Source: Strongylocentrotus purpuratus (lineage: Eukaryota; Echinodermata; Echinoidea; Camarodonta; Strongylocentrotidae). Taken from it: a DNA stretch of 64,000 nt. The translations under genes and the position numbers were made by a program. Below the pieces are notes generated by a model that was not told the origin of the DNA, searched no databases, and saw only the letters and a program-made list of their open reading frames with translations. This document shows, one piece after another, positions 13,877 to 28,600 of the stretch (the first letter of the stretch is position 1; each line of letters starts with the position of its first letter). The stretch is from assembly GCF_000002235.5 (NCBI RefSeq), contig NW_022145601.1:28994664-29058663 (forward strand), in the 5' to 3' direction.

Positions 13877-16567
13877 TAAATGTGCTTAAACTCCATGAAA
13901 TGTAGATTATTATATACATCATCGAATACGGGGTGGAAAAATTCCAGCAGCCGACAATAAAAAGTTTTATTTGAGCGCATATCAACCAATGTCCAGAACA
14001 AACTTAAACTTTTGGTGCATATAACGTCCAGAGTATTTAGAAGGGGGTGGGGGTTAATACATTCGTTGCTGAATTCCCATTTGCTTTAAATGTGCTGAAA
14101 CTCACATGAAATGTAGATTATTATATACCTCATCGAATACGGGGTGCAAAAAATCTAGCAGAAAATTCTAGCAGCTGACAATAAAAAGGTCTTATTTAAG
14201 CGCATATCAACCAACGTGGCAGAACAAACCTTAATGTATAGCGCATAACATGTAGAGAAATATCGGTGAAGGGGGTTTAGGGCTTTAATACAGTCGCCGC
14301 TATTTCCCATTGACCTTAAATGTGCTGAAACTCACATGGAATGTAGATTATTATGTACCTCATCGAATACGGGGTGCAAAAAATCTAGCAGCCGACAATA
14401 AAAAGGTTTTGTTTGACAGCGTATCAACCAATGACCAGAACAAACTTAAACTTTTGGTGCATATAACGTCCAGAGTATATAGAAAGGGGTGGGGGTTAAT
14501 ACATTCGTTGCTAATTTACCATTTGCTTTAAATGTGCTTAAACTCACATGAAATGTAGATGTTTATATACCTCATCGAATACGGGGAGCAAAATTTCTAG
14601 CAGCCGACTTTAAAAGGTCTTATTTGAGCTTATATCAACCAATGTGGCAGAACAAACATAAACCGTATAGCGCATATAACGTCCAGAGTATATAGAAGGG
14701 GGTGGGGGTTAATACATTCGTTGCTGATTTCCCATTTGCTTTAAATGTGCTGAAACTCACATGAAATGTAAATTATTATGTACCTCATCGAATACGTGGT
14801 GTAAAAATTCTAGCAACCGACATTAAAAAGGTCTTATTTAAGCGCATATCTACCAATGTGGCAGAACAAACTTAAACTTTTGGTGCATATAACGTCCAGA
14901 GTATTTAGAAGGGGGTGGGGGTTAATACATTCGTTGCTGATTTCCCATTTGCTTTAAATGTGCTTAAACTCACATGAAATGTCAATTTTTATATACCTCA
15001 TCGAATACGTGGTGTAAAAAATCTAGCAACCGACATTGAAAAGGTCTTATTTGAGCGCATATCAACCAATGTCCGGAACAAACTTAAACTTTTGGTGCAT
15101 ATAACTTCCAGAGTATATAGAAGGGGTAGGGGTTAATACATTTGTTGCTAATTTCCCATTTGCTTTAAATGTGCTTAAACTCCCATGAAATGTAGATTAT
15201 TATATACATCATCGAATACGGGGTGGAAAAATTCCAGCAGCCGACAATAAAAAGATTTTATTTGAGCGCATATCAACCAATGTCCAGAACAAACTTAAAC
15301 TTTTGGTGCATATAACGTCCAGAGTATTTAGAAGGGGGTGGGGGTTAATACATTCGTTGCTGAATTCCCATTTGCTTTAAATGTGCTTAAACTCACATGA
15401 AATGTAGATGATTATATACCTCATCGAATACGGGGTGGAAAATTTCTATCAGCCGACATTAAAAAGGTTTTATTTGAGCGCATATCAACGAATGTGGCAG
15501 AACAAACATAAACCGTATGGCGCATATAACGTCCAGAGTATATAGAAGGGGTGAGGGTTAATACATTCGTTTCTAATTTCCCATTTGCTTTAAATGTGCT
15601 TAACTCACATGAAATGTAGATTATTATATACCTCATCGAATACGGGGTTCAAAAATTCTAGCAGCCGACTTTAAAAAGGTCTTGTTTGAACGCCTATCAA
15701 CCAATGTGGCAGAACAAACTTTAATTTATAGCGCGTAACATGTAGAGTATATCAGTGAAGGGGGTTTCGGGCTTTAATACAGTCGCCGCTCTTTCCCATT
15801 TGCCTTAATTTTGCTAAAAATCACATAAAATGTAGATTATTATATACCTCACCCAAAACGGGGTGCAAAACGTCAAGCAGCTGACAATAAAAAGGTTTTA
15901 TTTGAGCGCATATCAACCAATGTCAATAACAAACCTCAACGTTTGGCGCATATAACGTCTAGAGTATATAAAAGGGAATGGGGGTTAATACATATGTTGC
16001 TGATTTCCCATTTGCTTTAAATGTGCTGAAACTCACATGAAATGTAGATTATTATATACCTCATCGAATATGGGGTGCACAAATTCTAGCAGCCGACATT
16101 AAAAAGGTTTTATTTGACCGCATATCAACCAATGTCCAGAACAAACGTTAACTTTTGGTGCATATAACGTCCAGAGTATATAGAAGGGGGTGGGGGTTAA
16201 TACATTCGTTGCTGATTTCCCATTTGCTTTAAATGTGCTGAAACTCACATGAAATGTAGATTATTATATACCTCATCGAATACGTTGTGTAAAAATTCTA
16301 GCAACCGACATTAAAAAGGTCTTATTTGAGCGCATATCAACCAATGTGGCAGAACAAACCTAAACGTATAGGGCATAACATGTAGAGTATATCGGTGAGG
16401 GGGTTTCGGACTTTAATACAGTCGCCGCTACTTCCCATTTGCCTGAAATTTGCTAAAAATCACATAAAATGTAGATTATTATATACCTCACCCAATACGG
16501 GGTGCACAATTTCAAGCAGCTGACAATAAAACGGTTTTATTTGAGCGCATATCAACCAATGTCCAGA
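13877..16567. repeat. Copy of satellite block 4460-7150 (offset about 9417)
   Basis: About 2.7 kb matches 4460-7150, with an offset of about 9417 bp (44 monomers). The match includes the unusual unit with a doubled 'tctagcag' (near 4738 and 14155), a local 10-16 bp duplication inside a monomer. Shared rare variants make this a true block copy and not just satellite similarity. Confidence 0.8.
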
Positions 16568-19500
16568 ACAAACGTTAACTTTTGGTGCATATAAAGTCCA
16601 GAGTATATAGAAGGGGGTTGGGGTTAATACATTCGTTGCTGATTTCCTATTTGCTTTAAATGTGCTGAAACTCACATGAAATGTAGATTATTATATACCT
16701 CACCCAATACGGGATGCAAAAATTCTAGCAGCTGACAATGAAAAGGTCTTATTTGAGCGCATATCAACCGATGTCAAGAACAAACCTAAACGTTTGGCGC
16801 ATATAACGTCCAGAGTATATAGAAGGGGGTGGGGTTAATACATTCGTTGCTGATTTCCCATTTGCTTTAAATGTGCTGAAACTCACATGAAATGTAGATT
16901 ATTTTATACCCCATCGAATACGTGGTGCAAAAATTCTAGCATTCGACATTAAAAAGGTCTTATTTGAGCGCATATCAACCAATGTGGCAGAACAAACCTT
17001 AATGTATAACGCATAACATGTGGAGTATATCGGTAAAGGGGGTTTCAGGCTTTAATACAGTCGCCGCTCTTTCCCATTTGCCTTAATTTTGCTGAAAATC
17101 ACATGAAATGTAGATTATTATATACCTCACCCAATACAGGGTGCAAAAATTCTAGCAGCTGACAATAAAAAGGTCTTATTTGAGCGCTTATCAACCAATG
17201 TCAAGAACAAACCTCAACGTTTGGCGCGTATAACGTCCAGAGTATATAGAAGGGGGTGGTGGTTAATACATTCGTTGCTGATTTCCCATTTGCTTTAAAT
17301 GTGCTGAAACTCACATGAAATGTTGATTATTATATACCTCATCTAATACGGGGTGCAAAAATTCTAGCAGCCGACTTTAAAAAGGTCTTATTTGAGCGCA
17401 TATCAACAAATGTTGCAGAACAAACCTTAATGTATAGCGCATAGCATGTAGAGTATATCGGTGAGGGGGTTTCGGGCTTTAATACAGTAGCCGCTATTTC
17501 CCATTTGCCTTAATTTTGCTGAAAATCACATGAAATGTAGATTATTATATACCTCACCCAATACAGGGTGCAAAAATTCTAGCAGCTGACAATAAAAAGG
17601 TCTTATTTCAGCGCATATCAACCAATGTCCAGAACAGTCCTTAACTTTTGGTGCATAAAACGTCCAGAGTATATAGAAGGGGGTTGGGGTTAATACATTC
17701 GTTGCTGATTTCCCATTTGTCTTAAATTTGCTGAAAATCACATGAAATGTAGAATATTATATACCTCACTCAATACGGGGTGCAAAATTTCTAGCAGCCG
17801 ACAATAAAAAGGTCTTATTTGAGCGCATATAAACAAATGTCCAGAACAGTCCTAAACGTTTGGCGCATATAACGTCTAGAGTATATAAAAGGGGATGGGG
17901 GTTAATACGTCAGTTGCTGATTTCCCATTTGCTTTAAATGTGCTGAAAATCACATGAAATGTAGATTATTATATACCTACTCGAATACGTGGTTTAAAAA
18001 TTCTAGCAACCGACATTAAAAAGGTCTTATTTGAGCGCATATCAACCAAAGTGGCAGAAAAAACTTCAATGTATAACGCATAACATGTAGAGTATATCGG
18101 TGGAGGGGGTTTCGGGCTTTTATACAGTCGACGCTATTTCCCATTTGCCTTAATTTTGCGGAAAATCACATGAAATTTAGATTATTATATACCTCACCCA
18201 AGACGGGATGCAAAAATTCTAGCAGCTGACAATAAAAAGGTCTTATTTGAGCGCATATCAACCAATGTCCAGAAGAAACCTAAACGTTTGGCGCATGTAA
18301 CGTCCAGAGTATATAGAAGGGGGTGGTGGTTAATACATTCGTTGCTGATTTCCCATTTGCCTTAAATGTGCTGAAAATCACATGAAACGTAGATTATTAT
18401 ATACCTCATCGAATACGGGGTGCAAAAATTCTAGCAACCGACATTAAAAAGGTCTGATTTGAGCGCATATCAACTAATGTGGCAGAACAAACCTTAATGT
18501 ATAGCGAATAACATGTAGAGTATATCGGTGAGGGGGTTTCGGGCTTTAATACAGTAGCCGCTATTTCCCATTTGCCTTAAATTTGCTGAAATTCACATGA
18601 AATGTAGAATATTATATGCCTCACTCAATACGGGGTGCAAAATTTCTAGCAGCCGAAATTAAAAAGGTCTTATTTTAGCGCATATCAACCAATGTCCAGA
18701 AGAAACCTCAACGTTTGGCGCATAAAACTTCTAGAGTATTTGAAAGGAGATGGGGGTTAATACGTTCGTTGCTGATTTCCCATTTGCTTTAAATGTGCTG
18801 AAACTCACATGAAATGTGGATTATTATATACCTCATTGAATACGGGGTGCAAAAATTCTAGCAGCCGACTTTAAAAAGTTCTTATTTGAGCGCATATCAA
18901 CCAATGTGGCAGAACAAACCTTAATGTATAAAGCATAACATGTAGAGTATATCGGTAAAGGGGGTTTCAGGCTTTAATACAGTCGCCGCTGTTTCCCATT
19001 TTCCTCAATTTTGCTGAAAATCACATGAAATGTAGATTATTATATACCTCAACCAATAGATGGTGCAAAATTTCTAGCAGCTGACAATAAAAAGGTCTTA
19101 TTTCAGCGCATATCAACCGATGTCAAGAACAAACCTCAACGTTTGGCGCATATAACGTCCAGAGTATATAGAAGGGGGTGGGGTTAATACATTCGTTGCT
19201 GATTTCCCATTTGCTTTAAATGTGCTGAAACTCACATGAAATGTAGATTATTTAATACCCCATCGAATACGTGGTGTAAAAATTCTAGCATTCGACATTA
19301 AAAAGGTCTTATTTGAGCGCATATCAACCAATGTGGCAGAACAAACCTTAATGTTTAGCGCATATTACATGTAGAGTATATCGGTGAAGGGGGTTTCGGG
19401 CTTTTATACAGTCGCCGCTATTTCCCATTTGCCTTAATTTTGCTGAAAATCACATGAAATGTAGATTATTATATACCTCACCCAAGACGGGATGCAAAAA

Positions 19501-19640
19501 TCCTAGCAGCTGACAATAAAAAGGTTTTATTTGAGCGCATATCAACCAATGTCCAGAACAAACCTAAACATTTGGCGCATATAACGTCCAGAGTATATAG
19601 AAGGGGGTGGGGTTAATACATTCGTTGCTGATTTCCCATT
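14950..19640. repeat. 4.69-kb tandem satellite duplication, copy 1
   Basis: This block is followed immediately by a second copy at 19641-24331. The period of about 4691 bp equals 22 monomers. Shared rare variants include 'gtcaatttttatatacctc' at the start, 'ttgatttttcct'-free B units in the middle, and 'cattcgacattaaaaagg' near the end. The exchange point lies in the conserved 'ttgctgatttcccatttg' part of an A unit, so the joint is in register. Confidence 0.88.
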
Positions 19641-22600
19641 TGCTTTAAATGTGCTTAAACTCACATGAAATGTCAATTTTTATATACCTCATCGAATACG
19701 TGGTGTAAAAAATCTAGCAACCGACATTGAAAAGGTCTTATTTGAGCGCATATCAACCAATGTCCGGAACAAACTTAAACTTTTGGTGCATATAACTTCC
19801 AGAGTATATAGAAGGGGTAGGGGTTAATACATTTGTTGCTAATTTCCCATTTGCTTTAAATGTGCTTAAACTCCCATGAAATGTAGATTATTATATACAT
19901 CATCGAATACGGGGTGGAAAAATTCCAGCAGCCGACAATAAAAAGATTTTATTTGAGCGCATATCAACCAATGTCCAGAACAAACTTAAACTTTTGGTGC
20001 ATATAACGTCCAGAGTATTTAGAAGGGGGTGGGGGTTAATACATTCGTTGCTGAATTCCCATTTGCTTTAAATGTGCTTAAACTCACATGAAATGTAGAT
20101 GATTATATACCTCATCGAATACGGGGTGGAAAATTTCTATCAGCCGACATTAAAAAGGTTTTATTTGAGCGCATATCAACGAATGTGGCAGAACAAACAT
20201 AAACCGTATGGCGCATATAACGTCCAGAGTATATAGAAGGGGTGAGGGTTAATACATTCGTTTCTAATTTCCCATTTGCTTTAAATGTGCTTAACTCACA
20301 TGAAATGTAGATTATTATATACCTCATCGAATACGGGGTTCAAAAATTCTAGCAGCCGACTTTAAAAAGGTCTTGTTTGAACGCCTATCAACCAATGTGG
20401 CAGAACAAACTTTAATTTATAGCGCGTAACATGTAGAGTATATCAGTGAAGGGGGTTTCGGGCTTTAATACAGTCGCCGCTCTTTCCCATTTGCCTTAAT
20501 TTTGCTAAAAATCACATAAAATGTAGATTATTATATACCTCACCCAAAACGGGGTGCAAAACGTCAAGCAGCTGACAATAAAAAGGTTTTATTTGAGCGC
20601 ATATCAACCAATGTCAATAACAAACCTCAACGTTTGGCGCATATAACGTCTAGAGTATATAAAAGGGAATGGGGGTTAATACATATGTTGCTGATTTTCC
20701 ATTTGCTTTAAATGTGCTGAAACTCACATGAAATGTAGATTATTATATACCTCATCGAATATGGGGTGCACAAATTCTAGCAGCCGACATTAAAAAGGTT
20801 TTATTTGACCGCATATCAACCAATGTCCAGAACAAACGTTAACTTTTGGTGCATATAACGTCCAGAGTATATAGAAGGGGGTGGGGGTTAATACATTCGT
20901 TGCTGATTTCCCATTTGCTTTAAATGTGCTGAAACTCACATGAAATGTAGATTATTATATACCTCATCGAATACGTTGTGTAAAAATTCTAGCAACCGAC
21001 ATTAAAAAGGTCTTATTTGAGCGCATATCAACCAATGTGGCAGAACAAACCTAAACGTATAGGGCATAACATGTAGAGTATATCGGTGAGGGGGTTTCGG
21101 ACTTTAATACAGTCGCCGCTACTTCCCATTTGCCTGAAATTTGCTAAAAATCACATAAAATGTAGATTATTATATACCTCACCCAATACGGGGTGCACAA
21201 TTTCAAGCAGCTGACAATAAAACGGTTTTATTTGAGCGCATATCAACCAATGTCCAGAACAAACGTTAACTTTTGGTGCATATAAAGTCCAGAGTATATA
21301 GAAGGGGGTTGGGGTTAATACATTCGTTGCTGATTTCCTATTTGCTTTAAATGTGCTGAAACTCACATGAAATGTAGATTATTATATACCTCACCCAATA
21401 CGGGATGCAAAAATTCTAGCAGCTGACAATGAAAAGGTCTTATTTGAGCGCATATCAACCGATGTCAAGAACAAACCTAAACGTTTGGCGCATATAACGT
21501 CCAGAGTATATAGAAGGGGGTGGGGTTAATACATTCGTTGCTGATTTCCCATTTGCTTTAAATGTGCTGAAACTCACATGAAATGTAGATTATTTTATAC
21601 CCCATCGAATACGTGGTGCAAAAATTCTAGCATTCGACATTAAAAAGGTCTTATTTGAGCGCATATCAACCAATGTGGCAGAACAAACCTTAATGTATAA
21701 CGCATAACATGTGGAGTATATCGGTAAAGGGGGTTTCAGGCTTTAATACAGTCGCCGCTCTTTCCCATTTGCCTTAATTTTGCTGAAAATCACATGAAAT
21801 GTAGATTATTATATACCTCACCCAATACAGGGTGCAAAAATTCTAGCAGCTGACAATAAAAAGGTCTTATTTGAGCGCTTATCAACCAATGTCAAGAACA
21901 AACCTCAACGTTTGGCGCGTATAACGTCCAGAGTATATAGAAGGGGTGGTGGTTAATACATTCGTTGCTGATTTCCCATTTGCTTTAAATGTGCTGAAAC
22001 TCACATGAAATGTTGATTATTATATACCTCATCTAATACGGGGTGCAAAAATTCTAGCAGCCGACTTTAAAAAGGTCTTATTTGAGCGCATATCAACAAA
22101 TGTTGCAGAACAAACCTTAATGTATAGCGCATAGCATGTAGAGTATATCGGTGAGGGGGTTTCGGGCTTTAATACAGTAGCCGCTATTTCCCATTTGCCT
22201 TAATTTTGCTGAAAATCACATGAAATGTAGATTATTATATACCTCACCCAATACAGGGTGCAAAAATTCTAGCAGCTGACAATAAAAAGGTCTTATTTCA
22301 GCGCATATCAACCAATGTCCAGAACAGTCCTTAACTTTTGGTGCATAAAACGTCCAGAGTATATAGAAGGGGGTTGGGTTAATACATTCGTTGCTGATTT
22401 CCCATTTGTCTTAAATTTGCTGAAAATCACATGAAATGTAGAATATTATATACCTCACTCAATACGGGGTGCAAAATTTCTAGCAGCCGACAATAAAAAG
22501 GTCTTATTTGAGCGCATATAAACAAATGTCCAGAACAGTCCTAAACGTTTGGCGCATATAACGTCTAGAGTATATAAAAGGGGATGGGGGTTAATACGTC

Positions 22601-24331
22601 AGTTGCTGATTTCCCATTTGCTTTAAATGTGCTGAAAATCACATGAAATGTAGATTATTATATACCTACTCGAATACGTGGTTTAAAAATTCTAGCAACC
22701 GACATTAAAAAGGTCTTATTTGAGCGCATATCAACCAAAGTGGCAGAAAAAACTTCAATGTATAACGCATAACATGTAGAGTATATCGGTGGAGGGGGTT
22801 TCGGGCTTTTATACAGTCGACGCTATTTCCCATTTGCCTTAATTTTGCGGAAAATCACATGAAATTTAGATTATTATATACCTCACCCAAGACGGGATGC
22901 AAAAATTCTAGCAGCTGACAATAAAAAGGTCTTATTTGAGCGCATATCAACCAATGTCCAGAAGAAACCTAAACGTTTGGCGCATGTAACGTCCAGAGTA
23001 TATAGAAGGGGGTGGTGGTTAATACATTCGTTGCTGATTTCCCATTTGCCTTAAATGTGCTGAAAATCACATGAAACGTAGATTATTATATACCTCATCG
23101 AATACGGGGTGCAAAAATTCTAGCAACCGACATTAAAAAGGTCTGATTTGAGCGCATATCAACTAATGTGGCAGAACAAACCTTAATGTATAGCGAATAA
23201 CATGTAGAGTATATCGGTGAGGGGGTTTCGGGCTTTAATACAGTAGCCGCTATTTCCCATTTGCCTTAAATTTGCTGAAATTCACATGAAATGTAGAATA
23301 TTATATGCCTCACTCAATACGGGGTGCAAAATTTCTAGCAGCCGAAATTAAAAAGGTCTTATTTTAGCGCATATCAACCAATGTCCAGAAGAAACCTCAA
23401 CGTTTGGCGCATAAAACTTCTAGAGTATTTGAAAGGAGATGGGGGTTAATACGTTCGTTGCTGATTTCCCATTTGCTTTAAATGTGCTGAAACTCACATG
23501 AAATGTGGATTATTATATACCTCATTGAATACGGGGTGCAAAAATTCTAGCAGCCGACTTTAAAAAGTTCTTATTTGAGCGCATATCAACCAATGTGGCA
23601 GAACAAACCTTAATGTATAAAGCATAACATGTAGAGTATATCGGTAAAGGGGGTTTCAGGCTTTAATACAGTCGCCGCTGTTTCCCATTTTCCTCAATTT
23701 TGCTGAAAATCACATGAAATGTAGATTATTATATACCTCAACCAATAGATGGTGCAAAATTTCTAGCAGCTGACAATAAAAAGGTCTTATTTCAGCGCAT
23801 ATCAACCGATGTCAAGAACAAACCTCAACGTTTGGCGCATATAACGTCCAGAGTATATAGAAGGGGGTGGGGTTAATACATTCGTTGCTGATTTCCCATT
23901 TGCTTTAAATGTGCTGAAACTCACATGAAATGTAGATTATTTAATACCCCATCGAATACGTGGTGTAAAAATTCTAGCATTCGACATTAAAAAGGTCTTA
24001 TTTGAGCGCATATCAACCAATGTGGCAGAACAAACCTTAATGTTTAGCGCATATTACATGTAGAGTATATCGGTGAAGGGGGTTTCGGGCTTTTATACAG
24101 TCGCCGCTATTTCCCATTTGCCTTAATTTTGCTGAAAATCACATGAAATGTAGATTATTATATACCTCACCCAAGACGGGATGCAAAAATCCTAGCAGCT
24201 GACAATAAAAAGGTTTTATTTGAGCGCATATCAACCAATGTCCAGAACAAACCTAAACATTTGGCGCATATAACGTCCAGAGTATATAGAAGGGGGTGGG
24301 GTTAATACATTCGTTGCTGATTTCCCATTTG
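19641..24331. repeat. 4.69-kb tandem satellite duplication, copy 2
   Basis: This is the second tandem copy of 14950-19640, and differences seen by eye are sparse. It holds the empty equivalent (TTAA at 23183-23186) of the first transposon's target site. From about 20.6 kb on it is also the start of the 7.5-kb block repeated downstream around the two transposons. Confidence 0.88.
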
Positions 24332-24349
24332 CTTTAAATGTGCTGAAAC

Positions 24350-25700
24350 TCACATGAAATGTAGATTATTTTATACCCCATCGAATACGTGGTGTAAAAA
24401 TTCTAGCATTCGACATTAAAAAGGTCTTATTTGAGCGCATATCAACCAATGTGGCAGAACAAACCTTAATGTTTAGCGCATATTACATGTAGAGTATATC
24501 GGTGAAGGGGGTTTCGGGCTTTTATACAGTCGCCGCTATTTCCCATTTGCCTTAATTTTGCTGAAAATCACATGAAATGTAGATTATTATATACCTCACC
24601 CAAGACGGGATGCAAAAATCCTAGCAGCTGACAATAAAAAGGTTTTATTTGAGCGCATATCAACCAATGTCCAGAACAAACCTAAACATTTGGCGCATAT
24701 AACGTCCAGAGTATATAGAAGGGGGTGGGGTTAATACATTCGTTGCTGATTTCCCATTTGCTTTAAATGTGCTGAAACTCACATGAAATGTAGATTATTT
24801 TATACCCCATCGAATACGTGGTGTAAAAATTCTAGCATTCGACATTAAAAAGGTCTTATTTGAGCGCATATCAACCAATGTGGCAGAACAAACCTTAATG
24901 TTTAGCGCATATTACATGTAGAGTATATCGGTGAAGGGGGTTTCGGGCTTTTATACAGTCGCCGCTATTTCCCATTTGCCTTAATTTTGCTGAAAATCAC
25001 ATGAAATTTAGATTATTATATACCTCACCCAAGACGGGATGCAAAAATTCTAGCAGCTGACAATAAAAAGGTCTTATTTGAGCGCATATCAACCAATGTC
25101 CAGAAGAAACCTAAACATTTGGCGCATATAACGTCCAGAGTATATAGAAGGGGGTGGGGTTAATACATTCGTTGCTGATTTCCCATTTGCTTTAAATGTG
25201 CTGAAACTCACATGAAATGTAGATTATTTAATACCCCATCGAATACGTGGTGTAAAAATTCTAGCATTCGACATTAAAAAGGTCTTATTTGAGCGCATAT
25301 CAACCAATGTGGCAGAACAAACCTTAATGTTTAGCGCATATTACATGTAGAGTATATCGGTGAAGGGGTTTCGGGCTTTTATACAGTCGCCGCTATTTCC
25401 CATTTGCCTTAATTTTGCTGAAAATCACATGAAATGTAGATTATTATATACCTCACCCAAGACGGGATGCAAAAATCCTAGCAGCTGACAATAAAAAGGT
25501 TTTATTTGAGCGCATATCAACCAATGTCCAGAACAAACCTAAACATTTGGCGCATATAACGTCCAGAGTATATAGAAGGGGGTGGGGTTAATACATTCGT
25601 TGCTGATTTCCCATTTGCTTTAAATGTGCTGAAACTCACATGAAATGTAGATTATTTTATACCCCATCGAATACGTGGTGTAAAAATTCTAGCATTCGAC
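24350..25700. repeat. AB dimer higher-order repeat
   Basis: Alternating A and B units form a homogeneous dimer, with starts at about 24350, 24779 and 25208 (period about 429 bp). The B unit is a distinctive variant with 'tttataccccatcgaat', 'tagcattcgacatt' and 'gcgcatattacatg'. The run breaks at about 25700, where 'attcgac' joins 'aataaaaaggtcttattt', a joint also found at 42213. Confidence 0.85.
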
Positions 25701-25704
25701 AATA

Positions 25705-27540
25705 AAAAGGTCTTATTTGAGCGCATATAAACAAATGTCCAGAACAGTCCTAAACGTTTGGCGCATATAACGTCTAGAGTATATAAAAGGGGATGGGGGT
25801 TAATACGTCAGTTGCTGATTTCCCATTTGCTTTAAATGTGCTGAAAATCACATGAAATGTAGATTATTATATACCTACTCGAATACGTGGTTTAAAAATT
25901 CTAGCAACCGACATTAAAAAGGTCTTATTTGAGCGCATATCAACCAAAGTGGCAGAAAAAACCTCAATGTATACGCATAACATGTAGAGTATATCGGTGG
26001 AGGGGGTTTCGGGCTTTTATACAGTCGACGCTATTTCCCATTTGCCTTAATTTTGCGGAAAATCACATGAAATTTAGATTATTATATACCTCACCCAAGA
26101 CGGGATGCAAAAATTCTAGCAGCTGACAATAAAAAGGTCTTATTTGAGCGCATATCAACCAATGTCCAGAAGAAACCTAAACGTTTGGCGCATGTAACGT
26201 CCAGAGTATATAGAAGGGGGTGGTGGTTAATACATTCGTTGCTGATTTCCCATTTGCCTTAAATGTGCTGAAAATCACATGAAACGTAGATTATTATATA
26301 CCTCATCGAATACGGGGTGCAAAAATTCTAGCAACCGACATTAAAAAGGTCTGATTTGAGCGCATATCAACTAATGTGGCAGAACAAACCTTAATGTATA
26401 GCGAATAACATGTAGAGTATATCGGTGAGGGGGTTTCGGGCTTTAATACAGTAGCCGCTATTTCCCATTTGCCTTAAATTTGCTGAAATTCACATGAAAT
26501 GTAGAATATTATATGCCTCACTCAATACGGGGTGCAAAATTTCTAGCAGCCGAAATTAAAAAGGTCTTATTTTAGCGCATATCAACCAATGTCCAGAAGA
26601 AACCTCAACGTTTGGCGCATAAAACTTCTAGAGTATTTGAAAGGAGATGGGGGTTAATACGTTCGTTGCTGATTTCCCATTTGCTTTAAATGTGCTGAAA
26701 CTCACATGAAATGTGGATTATTATATACCTCATTGAATACGGGGTGCAAAAATTCTAGCAGCCGACTTTAAAAAGTTCTTATTTGAGCGCATATCAACCA
26801 ATGTGGCAGAACAAACCTTAATGTATAAGCATAACATGTAGAGTATATCGGTAAAGGGGTTTCAGGCTTTAATACAGTCGCCGCTGTTTCCCATTTTCCT
26901 CAATTTTGCTGAAAATCACATGAAATGTAGATTATTATATACCTCAACCAATAGATGGTGCAAAATTTCTAGCAGCTGACAATAAAAAGGTCTTATTTCA
27001 GCGCATATCAACCGATGTCAAGAACAAACCTCAACGTTTGGCGCATATAACGTCCAGAGTATATAGAAGGGGGTGGGTTAATACATTCGTTGCTGATTTC
27101 CCATTTGCTTTAAATGTGCTGAAACTCACATGAAATGTAGATTATTTAATACCCCATCGAATACGTGGTGTAAAAATTCTAGCATTCGACATTAAAAAGG
27201 TCTTATTTGAGCGCATATCAACCAATGTGGCAGAACAAACCTTAATGTTTAGCGCATATTACATGTAGAGTATATCGGTGAAGGGGTTTCGGGCTTTTAT
27301 ACAGTCGCCGCTATTTCCCATTTGCCTTAATTTTGCTGAAAATCACATGAAATGTAGATTATTATATACCTCACCCAAGACGGGATGCAAAAATCCTAGC
27401 AGCTGACAATAAAAAGGTTTTATTTGAGCGCATATCAACCAATGTCCAGAACAAACCTAAACATTTGGCGCATATAACGTCCAGAGTATATAGAAGGGGG
27501 TGGGTTAATACATTCGTTGCTGATTTCCCATTTGCTTTAA
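25705..27540. repeat. Partial copy of the 22-monomer block
   Basis: The sequence matches about 17807-19640 at an offset near 7898 bp (37 monomers), including 'cgcatataaacaaatgtcc' and 'gtttaaaaattctagcaac'. It contains the empty site (ATA at 26951-26953 in 'caaccaatagatgg') of the second transposon. Confidence 0.8.
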
Positions 27541-28600
27541 ATGTGCTGAAACTCACATGAAATGTAGATTATTTTATACCCCATCGAATACGTGGTGTAA
27601 AAATTCTAGCATTCGACATTAAAAAGGTCTTATTTGAGCGCATATCAACCAATGTGGCAGAACAAACCTTAATGTTTAGCGCATATTACATGTAGAGTAT
27701 ATCGGTGAAGGGGGTTTCGGGCTTTTATACAGTCGCCGCTATTTCCCATTTGCCTTAATTTTGCTGAAAATCACATGAAATGTAGATTATTATATACCTC
27801 ACCCAAGACGGGATGCAAAATCCTAGCAGCTGACAATAAAAAGGTTTTATTTGAGCGCATATCAACCAATGTCCAGAACAAACCTAAACATTTGGCGCAT
27901 ATAACGTCCAGAGTATATAGAAGGGGTGGGGTTAATACATTCGTTGCTGATTTCCCATTTGCTTTAAATGTGCTGAAACTCACATGAAATGTAGATTATT
28001 TTATACCCCATCGAATACGTGGTGTAAAAATTCTAGCATTCGACATTAAAAAGGTCTTATTTGAGCGCATATCAACCAATGTCCAGAAGAAACCTCAACG
28101 TTTGGCGCATAAAACTTCTAGAGTATTTGAAAGGAGATGGGGGTTAATACGTTCGTTGCTGATTTCCCATTTGCTTTAAATGTGCTGAAACTCACATGAA
28201 ATGTGGATTATTATATACCTCATTGAATACGGGGTGCAAAAATTCTAGCAGCCGACTTTAAAAGTTCTTATTTGAGCGCATATCAACCAATGTGGCAGAA
28301 CAAACCTTAATGTATAAAGCATAACATGTAGAGTATATCGGTAAAGGGGGTTTCAGGCTTTAATACAGTCGCCGCTGTTTCCCATTTTCCTCAATTTTGC
28401 TGAAAATCACATGAAATGTAGATTATTATATACCTCAACCAATAGATGGTGCAAAATTTCTAGCAGCTGACAATAAAAGGTCTTATTTCAGCGCATATCA
28501 ACCGATGTCAAGAACAAACCTCAACGTTTGGCGCATATAACGTCCAGAGTATATAGAAGGGGGTGGGGTTAATACATTCGTTGCTGATTTCCCATTTGCT
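27541..28600. repeat. Dimer unit joined to another block copy
   Basis: This stretch has one more AB dimer and then, near 28080, an in-register switch into sequence equivalent to about 18690-19250 ('ccagaagaaacctcaacg', 'gaaaggagatgggggtt'). The switch ends the long similarity between the 20.6-28.1 kb block and the block carrying the transposons. Confidence 0.72.
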
